A stretch of DNA of 24,969 bases from a virus. The stretch spans positions 1 to 24,969 of the IMG/VR virus record IMGVR_UViG_3300021962_000605, one strand, 5' to 3'. A model generated the notes under the pieces. That model saw only the letters and a list, made by a program, of their open reading frames with translations. It was not told the origin of the DNA and made no database searches. The stretch's first letter is position 1; the number at the start of each line of letters is the position of its first letter. Below are positions 11,043-16,771 of this stretch, one piece after another. The position numbers were made by a program, and so were the translations under genes.

Positions 11043-11129
11043 GACAAGGTGTGGGATTCGAACCCACATCTCCGCATTTTTGCGGATGCTACCCAAGTCG
11101 GTATTCATTCCCGATTACACCAACCTTGT
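11043..11129 (-). tRNA. tRNA-like gene, anticodon arm not resolvable
   Basis: On the minus strand, 5' ACAAGGT (11129-11123) pairs with 3' ACCTTGT (7 bp acceptor). The T arm is GTGGG-TTCGAAT-CCCAC, perfect. A D-arm-like GTGT...ATAC encloses AATCGGGA plus four extra bases, with a GAATGAAT tandem in the loop. A stem CCGC-AAAAAT-GCGG follows, like a long variable arm, giving 87 nt and no encoded CCA. I tested every 7-base window with T at the second position between the D and T arms, and none gives a 5-bp anticodon stem, so isotype is not assigned. It lies between the nuclease and SSB-like genes in the same direction. It could be a divergent type II tRNA, a decayed one, or a tRNA-like processing element. 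Confidence 0.6.
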
Positions 11130-11136
11130 CTATTGT

Positions 11137-11709
11137 TTAGAAGGGTGCTTCCTCTTCTATTGCTTGTGCCTTGCTACCACCAAAAAGTGATTTGGCATAG
11201 TTCTCTAAGAACTCCATTCTATCGCTATCATCCCAGGTTTCCTTGCCTTTGATTTTAACCTTTGTCAGGTCAGGCATACCATTTGGATTGTCCTTGGTGA
11301 AGAACCACTTCAACCCACCACCTTGGTTAAGGAAGATAACACTTTTCTTCTTATCTCCTTCAATTGTCAACTTGGGAGTGATTGTTACTCTATCACTAAG
11401 CTTTACATTTGGAAGAGTCTTGAGAAAGCTTGCAGAATAGCCAGAAGAGTAGTTCATTTCAAGCTGGTAGTTAACACCATTGCTTTCAACGTTTACAACA
11501 AGAAACTTACCATAGTCACCATCTTTGGTGTCAACACTTTTGATGATGCCTTCGAGTGAATCGTAGAACATCTCGTGAACTTCACGACCTGCTTTGTTAA
11601 CCCTTGATACTGACCCTTCAACTTTCTCTTTGAAACTCCTAACGAGTTTACCATTGCTAATAGACAAAAACACTTTTGATCCGCCTTGACTTTGATTTTG
11701 TAGTCCCAT
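11137..11709 (-). CDS. Single-stranded DNA-binding protein (phage SSB-like)
   Basis: 190 residues. A long beta-rich region (VFLSISNGKLVRSF, GKFLVVNVESNGVNYQLEMN, SDRVTITPKLTIEGDK) suits an OB fold. The C-terminus ends IEEEAPF, an acidic tip with terminal Pro-Phe like the DDDIPF tail by which bacterial SSB recruits partner proteins. The N-terminus (GLQNQSQGG) is flexible. It should coat single-stranded DNA in phage replication and recombination. It sits upstream of the Cas4/RecB-like nuclease and early in the operon, as phage SSB genes often do. The overall sequence is far from bacterial Ssb, so the call rests on the tail, composition and context. Confidence 0.7.
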   Translation of the reverse strand: MGLQNQSQGGSKVFLSISNGKLVRSFKEKVEGSVSRVNKAGREVHEMFYDSLEGIIKSVDTKDGDYGKFLVVNVESNGVNYQLEMNYSSGYSASFLKTLPNVKLSDRVTITPKLTIEGDKKKSVIFLNQGGGLKWFFTKDNPNGMPDLTKVKIKGKETWDDSDRMEFLENYAKSLFGGSKAQAIEEEAPF

Positions 11710-11711
11710 TT

Positions 11712-12029
11712 TTACTTGTTTTTATTGGTTATAAGTTGATGCTTTGCTTTGTAGTTCCTAAGTATCTCTCCCATCCTATCGTGATATATTTGGGAGTCTA
11801 TTGTCTGACTGTACTTGTACTCAAAATCCTCAATTTTATATCTTATCGTTTCGCAATTTGCAATTGACATATAATAAATGTCAAGGGTTATTGAGTTGTA
11901 CTCATCCCAAAATGCTGATGGGATTTCATAAAGGCTTTTTCTTTTTATTGGTGATTGTTTTTTTTCTTTACATAACACTATTAACGCGACCGCACTACAA
12001 CCCAGAATGAACAGGCATAGATATAGCAT
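11712..12029 (-). CDS. Hypothetical protein with N-terminal membrane segment
   Basis: 105 residues from the ATG at 12029; the frame is open to 12035 but that codon is TTG. The N-terminal helix LYLCLFILGCSAVALIVLC is either a membrane anchor or a lipoprotein signal (ILGC resembles a lipobox), followed by a basic stretch KEKKQSPIKRK and a soluble helical part (CETIRYKIEDFEYKYSQTID). The basic stretch after the helix suggests the C-terminal part stays in the cytoplasm. It overlaps the HTH gene by 35 bases and ends 2 bases before the SSB-like start. Function unknown. Confidence 0.6.
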   Translation of the reverse strand: MLYLCLFILGCSAVALIVLCKEKKQSPIKRKSLYEIPSAFWDEYNSITLDIYYMSIANCETIRYKIEDFEYKYSQTIDSQIYHDRMGEILRNYKAKHQLITNKNK

Positions 12030-12192
12030 CTTCAAGTTGGTTTAAAGTGTTAAGTAATTTGATGTAAGTGGACTGACGCATCTTGCCAGACTTCTCGGCA
12101 CGATTGACCGTAACTGTGGTAACGCCACTAAGGGAAGCAAGCTTCTCTTGGGTTAGACCTTTTCTTTTTCGTAGTTCTTTGATTTCTTTCAT
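11995..12192 (-). CDS. HTH transcriptional regulator (Cro/CI type)
   Basis: 65 residues from the ATG at 12192. Helix-turn-helix of the HTH_3 family: MKEIKELRKRKGLTQEKLAS followed by LSGVTTVTVNRAEKSGKM. It is the smallest form, an HTH with a short tail and no protease or oligomerisation domain, so Cro-like is more fitting than CI-like. The upstream frame is open to 12240 but begins with TTG and would lie upstream of the predicted transcription start, so 12192 is preferred. It is the first gene after the promoter at 12208-12243 and may control that promoter through the tandem ACAAAGT sites. No integrase or second repressor is present, so a lysogeny switch is not implied. Confidence 0.85.
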   Translation of the reverse strand: MKEIKELRKRKGLTQEKLASLSGVTTVTVNRAEKSGKMRQSTYIKLLNTLNQLEDAISMPVHSGL

Positions 12193-12207
12193 TGTAATTT
12201 GTTTTAG

Positions 12208-12243
12208 CAAAGATATGAATGTTTTATATACAAAGTACAAAGT
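12208..12243 (-). promoter_or_regulatory. Promoter of the HTH/DNA-metabolism operon with tandem ACAAAGT
   Basis: On the minus strand there is a perfect Bacteroidota -7 element, TATCTTTG (12215-12208). Two TTTG words lie upstream of it as -33 candidates, with 22 and 15 bases between each TTG and the -7 box. The -33 words are parts of a tandem 7-bp repeat, ACAAAGT x2 (plus strand, 12230-12243), which could be an operator. The expected start site is about 10 bases before the ATG at 12192. Confidence 0.65.
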
Positions 12244-12270
12244 TTATATATATTTCTTTTTATAATATAT

Positions 12271-12301
12271 AAAACAAACCCCCTCATAGAAATAAGGGGG
12301 G
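12271..12301 (-). terminator. Strong intrinsic terminator ending the late (virion/lysis) unit
   Basis: On the minus strand, stem CCCCCTTAT with ATGAGGGGG (9 bp, one G-U pair), loop TTCT, then TTTGTTTT. It follows the 75-residue acidic gene and precedes the HTH promoter, so it separates late from early transcription. On the plus strand the stem is followed by A residues, so it is one-directional. Confidence 0.8.
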
Positions 12302-12329
12302 AAAAAAAACAACCATCGAACCCAAACTG

Positions 12330-12557
12330 CTATTCGTTTATCAATGTAGAGTGCATGAATTTTACCGATATTTCCAACATCTCAAAGCACATCTTTCTTA
12401 GGTTCTCAACCCTTTTCACCTCGCTTTTTGTCATAGGATTCGCACTTTCAAGGAATGTCAACACCTCAACTGAGGCGTGTATATATTCGCTATAAGATAT
12501 CTCCTCAATAATCTCCTCAACCTCTTCTTCTTCTCCTAAAATGAGGTCATTTTCCAT
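12330..12557 (-). CDS. Hypothetical acidic 75-residue protein
   Basis: A very acidic N-terminus (LGEEEEVEEIIEEISYSEYI) is followed by helices with basic patches (TKSEVKRVENLRKMCFEMLE). It is probably all-alpha and cytoplasmic. Not recognised. It is the last gene of the leftward late unit: it starts 2 bases after the phosphoesterase stop and is followed by the terminator. Confidence 0.65.
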   Translation of the reverse strand: MENDLILGEEEEVEEIIEEISYSEYIHASVEVLTFLESANPMTKSEVKRVENLRKMCFEMLEISVKFMHSTLINE

Positions 12558-12559
12558 GA

Positions 12560-13531
12560 TTATAGGATTTTACCTTTATGTATTCTTTTGTTCCTTACCT
12601 CGAAGTCCTGACCATCAATATCTACTATTGCGAAGCCATGATTCCATTTGTTGATTGGTAGATATGCCGGATGAAGTTCACACAAGCAACCAAGCGACCA
12701 AGTAGTAATTATGTTTCCGTTCATATCACTTTCGGTATGGGAGGAGGACTGATGGTTATGACCTTGCATTGCTGAAACTTTTGCTCTAAGGAATAGTCCC
12801 CTGGCGATATTGACTGGTGAGAATACCGATCCACCAAATTCGTGACCATGCATCACATTCAAATCACCAGCCTTTATAATTCTTTTATCCTTTATTATCT
12901 CAATCCCTTCTGCTCTTGACTTGATGATATTCTCCAATTCAAACTCCTCTACCCCAACAATCTCGTGTGCCTTCATCCAAAGGAAATGGAAGTAGCGTTC
13001 TTCGTGGTTTCCAACCTTGAAATAAATCTTGGCATTGAATGTCTTTTTTAGTATATCCATGAACTCCTTAAATGTCTTTAGTTCATGTGCAAATGATCTT
13101 GCTTTAGGGTCTTTAGCAAATCGTGACAACCCAAAAAAGTCTAAGGTATCTCCATTCAAAAGGATGGCATCAGGCTTCTCCTTCTTTGCAAAATCAAAAG
13201 CACAAGTTAGACTCTCAATGTTGTGGTAAGGGATGTGAATGTCAGAAAGAACCAACAACCGCTTCGCTTTTAGGTCATAAGGTTCATATATTGCCTCATC
13301 CGACTCTGGTAAGTTGTATGGGTTCTTGGGTCTTTCGGGCATATCAATACTTTTTATTACTCGTTTAGGGTTACCCAATTTATGCTCAATCATTCTTAGT
13401 GCAGTTCTCGCGTGTTCAACTCCACTAAAAATTAAAGGATTATCATTATACATAATCCTTGCAAGTTTAAGCGTTGGCATATCATTGCCATATTTGTTAC
13501 GATATTCCCTTGCTAAGTTTACCTTTTTCAT
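12560..13531 (-). CDS. Calcineurin-like metallophosphoesterase
   Basis: 323 residues. All five blocks of the family are present: LSDIHIPYH (D97, H99), LNGDTLDFFG (G127, D128), VGNHEERY (N175, H176), VMHGHEFGG (H228, H230) and QGHNHQSSSH (H258, H260). These bind two metal ions and cleave phosphoesters. The first 85 residues form an extra N-terminal region with helix-turn-helix-like content (NLAREYRNKYGND, PTLKLARIMYND), which might bind DNA. In phages such enzymes may be DNA nucleases or phosphatases; the substrate is not known here. It overlaps the peptidase gene by 4 bases, and so is transcribed with the lysis genes. Confidence 0.9.
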   Translation of the reverse strand: MKKVNLAREYRNKYGNDMPTLKLARIMYNDNPLIFSGVEHARTALRMIEHKLGNPKRVIKSIDMPERPKNPYNLPESDEAIYEPYDLKAKRLLVLSDIHIPYHNIESLTCAFDFAKKEKPDAILLNGDTLDFFGLSRFAKDPKARSFAHELKTFKEFMDILKKTFNAKIYFKVGNHEERYFHFLWMKAHEIVGVEEFELENIIKSRAEGIEIIKDKRIIKAGDLNVMHGHEFGGSVFSPVNIARGLFLRAKVSAMQGHNHQSSSHTESDMNGNIITTWSLGCLCELHPAYLPINKWNHGFAIVDIDGQDFEVRNKRIHKGKIL

Positions 13532-14016
13532 ATCTTAACAAAGCCATTGGCATCAACTTTGTTCTTAATCTTCATATCAAGTAATTGTTTGACCGAGTAA
13601 CCAAATGTCTTTTGAAAGTGTGGAGCATCAGTAAACTTCCAATCTCCTCCCCATTCCCATCCGTATTGCTTAAATATTGTCACCACTTCTTGCCAATCGC
13701 TTCTACCATCACCATCGTAGTCACCTTTGGTGTCCCAAATAGCCTCTTTGCCATCTTTGATAAGCACTATATCTATCGCGAGTCCGTAGTTGTGGTAGCT
13801 ATACCCTCCACGAGCATTTGTAACGATTCTGCCAGGCTTTGTGCGACCTTGGGCATATAACCCATCTTGCTCTGCAAACGTGCGTAAAGTGTACGCAAAA
13901 CGACAATAACACCTACCAGTCAAGGCACGAGTTATTGTATAATATAATTCAAGGACTTCTTCTCTTACTTTTGGATGTAGGAGGTTGATCCTTTCAAGCG
14001 TTTTTGTATCAGTCAT
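13528..14016 (-). CDS. M15-type peptidase, endolysin (L-Ala-D-Glu or D-Ala-D-Ala peptidase)
   Basis: 162 residues, a compact endolysin. Zinc ligands of the M15/VanY family are present: SYHNYGLAID with H75 and D82, and DAPHFQ with H133. RTFAEQDGLYAQGRTKPG (45-62) is the usual substrate-binding loop. An insertion, DYDGDGRSDW (99-108), looks like a calcium-binding DxDGDGxxD loop. It should cut the peptide stems of host peptidoglycan at the end of infection. No signal peptide is seen, so export through a holin is expected, and small membrane proteins directly upstream (8-base overlap) fit that need. Confidence 0.9.
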   Translation of the reverse strand: MTDTKTLERINLLHPKVREEVLELYYTITRALTGRCYCRFAYTLRTFAEQDGLYAQGRTKPGRIVTNARGGYSYHNYGLAIDIVLIKDGKEAIWDTKGDYDGDGRSDWQEVVTIFKQYGWEWGGDWKFTDAPHFQKTFGYSVKQLLDMKIKNKVDANGFVKI

Positions 14017-14176
14017 TTTTCACATCATTGTCCTTGGCGAACAATCCGATGAGAAGAGTACCTAACCCGATAGCAATTTTAGATACATCTTTTGCTACAA
14101 CACCTTCAACAATCATTGGAAGTCCTGCAACTGCTCCGAAAATGGAGGTCTTGAAGTTTGCGATAATCTTTTTCAT
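14009..14176 (-). CDS. Small membrane protein, holin candidate
   Basis: 55 residues, a hand-found frame (ATG 14176, TGA 14009-14011). A basic, amphipathic start (KKIIANFKTS) is followed by two hydrophobic segments, IFGAVAGLPMIVEGVV and IAIGLGTLLIGLFA, and a polar tail AKDNDVKND. The start overlaps the stop of the upstream membrane/coiled-coil gene as ATGA, and the end overlaps the endolysin start by 8 bases. This position and the two-helix layout with a short turn suit a class II holin. The small size and uncertain second helix leave room for doubt. Confidence 0.7.
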   Translation of the reverse strand: MKKIIANFKTSIFGAVAGLPMIVEGVVAKDVSKIAIGLGTLLIGLFAKDNDVKND

Positions 14177-14418
14177 TTTTTATCTTCTTTATTTTGTAAT
14201 GCTATTTTTACCTCATTAATGCTTTCTTGAAGTTTGTCAAGCTTGATGGATATTTGGTCATCGGTCTTTTCTTTATTGGACATACGAATCTCCAATGCCG
14301 ATATTCTCACATCAGTTGTTTTCCAAAACATCAATGTAGCTGAAATGATAACAATGGATGCAGTCATTAACTCACCCATTGTTATTCCCAATCTCTTCTC
14401 AACTTGCTTGTTCTCCAT
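14173..14418 (-). CDS. Membrane protein with coiled-coil tail (holin or spanin-like)
   Basis: 81 residues from the ATG at 14418. The frame is open to 14493, but that codon is TTG and the upstream part overlaps another gene. One membrane helix (ELMTASIVIISATLMFW) is followed by a coiled coil (DVRISALEIRMSNKEKTDDQ, ISIKLDKLQESINEVKIALQ). This arrangement is like XhlA-type hemolysin/holin accessory proteins. Together with the next small membrane protein and the peptidase it makes a lysis cassette. Confidence 0.7.
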   Translation of the reverse strand: MENKQVEKRLGITMGELMTASIVIISATLMFWKTTDVRISALEIRMSNKEKTDDQISIKLDKLQESINEVKIALQNKEDKK

Positions 14419-14533
14419 TTTGTTTCTGCATTTCTTCTCCAATTGCTTGATTGGTTTCTTGCAATTGCTTTTGTAAGTACTCAATTTGTGCAAGGATGTC
14501 GTAGGCTTTTGCCTTCAGTTCAATTAGGTTCAT
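14399..14533 (-). CDS. 44-residue coiled-coil peptide
   Basis: A hand-found frame from ATG 14533 to TGA 14399-14401: NLIELKAKAYDILAQIEYLQ, then KQLQETNQAIGEEMQK and a short polar tail. It is clearly helical, with Leu/Ile at heptad positions, and resembles small peptides I associate with Bacteroidota phage lysis regions. It overlaps the next gene's ATG by 20 bases. Function unknown; it may pair with the coiled-coil tail of the neighbour. Confidence 0.6.
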   Translation of the reverse strand: MNLIELKAKAYDILAQIEYLQKQLQETNQAIGEEMQKQNGEQAS

Positions 14534-14557
14534 AGTATATATTTTATGGTAAATTTA

Positions 14558-14854
14558 CTAAATTATTGTCAAATTCAGCTTTCCCGCCACCCAATTATAT
14601 ATCCAATCATTTATTGCCATTGCGGGTTGGTTGCCCCAATCAATGTAGTCTTGACCGCTGATTGTGAGGTTTCCTTGTGCAACAGATTCCCCTTGTGATT
14701 CTACCCCTTCAGCATCTACATTCATTGTGAACATTTGCCAATAGTTCGTAGCACTTGATTCGTAGTTGTCATTAATGCCCGTTACTTGAAGGTACTGTGC
14801 TGATTTGCTTTCGCCATTTACCCATACATTGATAGGTGAGATTTGTTTCGCCAT
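14558..14854 (-). CDS. Small virion-type protein (hypothetical)
   Basis: 98 residues. Beta-rich: ISPINVWVNGESKSAQYLQV, then NYWQMFTMNVD, GNLTISGQDYIDWG and a C-terminal helix (NDWIYNWVAGKLNLTII). I associate this pattern (INVWVNG...GNLTIxGxDYxxWG) with small proteins between fibre and lysis genes of Bacteroidota phages; function unknown. It lies 18 bases after the fibre gene and probably belongs to the virion set. Confidence 0.7.
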   Translation of the reverse strand: MAKQISPINVWVNGESKSAQYLQVTGINDNYESSATNYWQMFTMNVDAEGVESQGESVAQGNLTISGQDYIDWGNQPAMAINDWIYNWVAGKLNLTII

Positions 14855-14872
14855 TTTTATTTGTTTTATATA

Positions 14873-16762
14873 TTAAACTATTTTAAGGAATCCACTTGCA
14901 TCTTTATAAATATCTCCCGAACTTAATCCCGTTGCTGAACTTGGTACGTTCGAAAGATTGATAATTCCATCTGATTTTATACGCATTCGTTCTACTGTAT
15001 CAGTTGTAAACGTAATAAACCCACCCCACCCGACACTTCTTCCACTTGCTATATTTAAAAGACCAGTTAACGGAGTATGCTTTATGTAACCATCTAAACC
15101 ACTTGCTCTAAATTCGACCCCAAATGGTATGCTTGTTGTTGTGCCATTAATGGTTAAAATTGGAGTAGCATCACTCACCTTCGCACTTCCCGAAACCTGC
15201 AACCTCTCCCCCGAATCAACGCTGGTTCCCACTAATAGGTTGCCACCGGAGGTGATTCTAATTCGTTCTGTTGCATTAGTTTTTATTGCAAAATCTGGAC
15301 TTGCACCACCTGCACCACTATACCAATCACAATTAATTGTTGCTACATTAGAATCCATTCCAAGAGTAACATATCTTCTTGTGCTATCATCTAAAAATAT
15401 TTTACCTCTTGCATTAAATGAATCAAAAGAAACATAAGGTGTTCCCGCCGTCACACTACTACTAAACCTCCCCGTACCATTCACATCCAACAAGTACGTC
15501 CCCTCCGTAGTCGTTCCCAAAAGCAGTCTGCCACTTGCTGTCAGCGTCATTGCTTGGGTTAATGTTATTGCTGAACCCGATGTGCCGGATGGGGCGTTGT
15601 ACCAATAATGGTTATTGCCGCTTATTTGATAAACTCCGGCAGTTCCATTAGCAATATATTTTGCCCCCACTCCTGCTATTGTAGAGTTATAATAGTTATT
15701 TGAAAGTAAAAGAGAATTGTTATTATTATACTGACTTAAAGATGAAATACTTCCTATTTGAAAAACATTCCAATCACTCGCCCACGCACTCGGCACTACT
15801 CCAAGACCGAGGTTGCCGGAGGAGTCAATTCTTGCACGTTCAACTGAATTGGTTGAAAACCTTAATGGTATTGCTGAAATTGTACCTATTGTACCTCCTG
15901 CATCATCACCATATACATAAGTCTTTCCGGTTGCAGCACCAACAACCATACTCGTTCCTGCTGCATCATATACTTGAAGTTTAAATGTTGGAGTCGCAGT
16001 TCCAATCCCCACATTCCCACTAAAATACCCATTCCCCGTGACCTGCAAACGATTTCCGTTGTCAACTACGGAATTTATCAAAACATTGCCACCTTGCGTA
16101 TTAAAGCACAATGGTTTAAAAGAACCACTACCTAAGTAAGTAGTTTCAATGACTGCCTTATCGTTATCGTGATGTAATTGTAATGTATTTTGAGTTGTTG
16201 CATTTGATGATACAATTCTAATACCATCGTAACTCAATGTTTGTACTACTTGAAATCTTGTGCTTGGAGTAGCAGTACCAATCCCCACATTAGTACCATT
16301 ATCAAATACTAAACTATTCCCCAACGCACTCCCACTTGTCCATTTAGGTAGGTAGTTCGTTGTACCCGTTCCGGTTACGGGGTTGGTTAAAGCGTTCTGC
16401 TTATTGTTAAATGTAGTCCAATCGGTGCTTGATAAATAACCATTCGTTGACCCACTCGCTTGGGAGATTGTGAACGCACCCGTTGTGTTATTATACGACA
16501 AAGGTGCTGATGCAGTTAATGCAGTTAATGCGATATATGCACTTGGGTTGGAGGCTAGGTAGTAGGTATTGCTATCCAACGATCCATCACCCTTTAGGAA
16601 TTGTGCCGATGTCCCACTTGCAATGTACTTCTGAAACCTTTGGTTTGCACCACCCGTTCCTATATATAGGTCATTTGTATCGGTAGTAAAAAGAGGTTCG
16701 CCAGCACTCCCAGTTGGTAATGACCCCGATGCACCTCTCTTTAATTGTAATTTATACGCCAT
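14873..16762 (-). CDS. Tail fibre protein (repetitive)
   Basis: 629 residues. The N-terminus, YKLQLKRGASGSLPTGSAGE then PLFTTDTNDLYIGTG, is the attachment domain seen at the start of many phage fibre proteins (RGTxAxLPtgxxGEpxftTDTndlyiG). The rest is low-complexity, Ser/Thr/Gly/Asn-rich beta repeats: a DWTTFNNKQ unit near 112-121, then repeated NVGIGTATPSTRFQV-type units, ending in ERMRIKSDGIINLS and FLKIV. No S74 chaperone peptidase motif is seen. It probably forms trimers on the tail tip that bind the host surface. It starts 9 bases after the other repetitive gene and shares DNA repeats with it, so variation by recombination is possible. Confidence 0.8.
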   Translation of the reverse strand: MAYKLQLKRGASGSLPTGSAGEPLFTTDTNDLYIGTGGANQRFQKYIASGTSAQFLKGDGSLDSNTYYLASNPSAYIALTALTASAPLSYNNTTGAFTISQASGSTNGYLSSTDWTTFNNKQNALTNPVTGTGTTNYLPKWTSGSALGNSLVFDNGTNVGIGTATPSTRFQVVQTLSYDGIRIVSSNATTQNTLQLHHDNDKAVIETTYLGSGSFKPLCFNTQGGNVLINSVVDNGNRLQVTGNGYFSGNVGIGTATPTFKLQVYDAAGTSMVVGAATGKTYVYGDDAGGTIGTISAIPLRFSTNSVERARIDSSGNLGLGVVPSAWASDWNVFQIGSISSLSQYNNNNSLLLSNNYYNSTIAGVGAKYIANGTAGVYQISGNNHYWYNAPSGTSGSAITLTQAMTLTASGRLLLGTTTEGTYLLDVNGTGRFSSSVTAGTPYVSFDSFNARGKIFLDDSTRRYVTLGMDSNVATINCDWYSGAGGASPDFAIKTNATERIRITSGGNLLVGTSVDSGERLQVSGSAKVSDATPILTINGTTTSIPFGVEFRASGLDGYIKHTPLTGLLNIASGRSVGWGGFITFTTDTVERMRIKSDGIINLSNVPSSATGLSSGDIYKDASGFLKIV

Positions 16763-16771
16763 TGTTGTTCT

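Noticed and set aside
11016-11252. Plus-strand ORF crossing the tRNA-like element
   Set aside because: Antisense to the nuclease start, tRNA-like gene and SSB end; composition is not protein-like.
11995-12240. Longer form of the HTH protein starting at 12240
   Set aside because: That codon is TTG and lies upstream of the predicted transcription start; 12192 ATG gives the standard HTH_3 beginning.
11995-12243. Lysogeny switch
   Set aside because: One Cro-like HTH only; no integrase, attachment site, excisionase or divergent repressor seen in the window.
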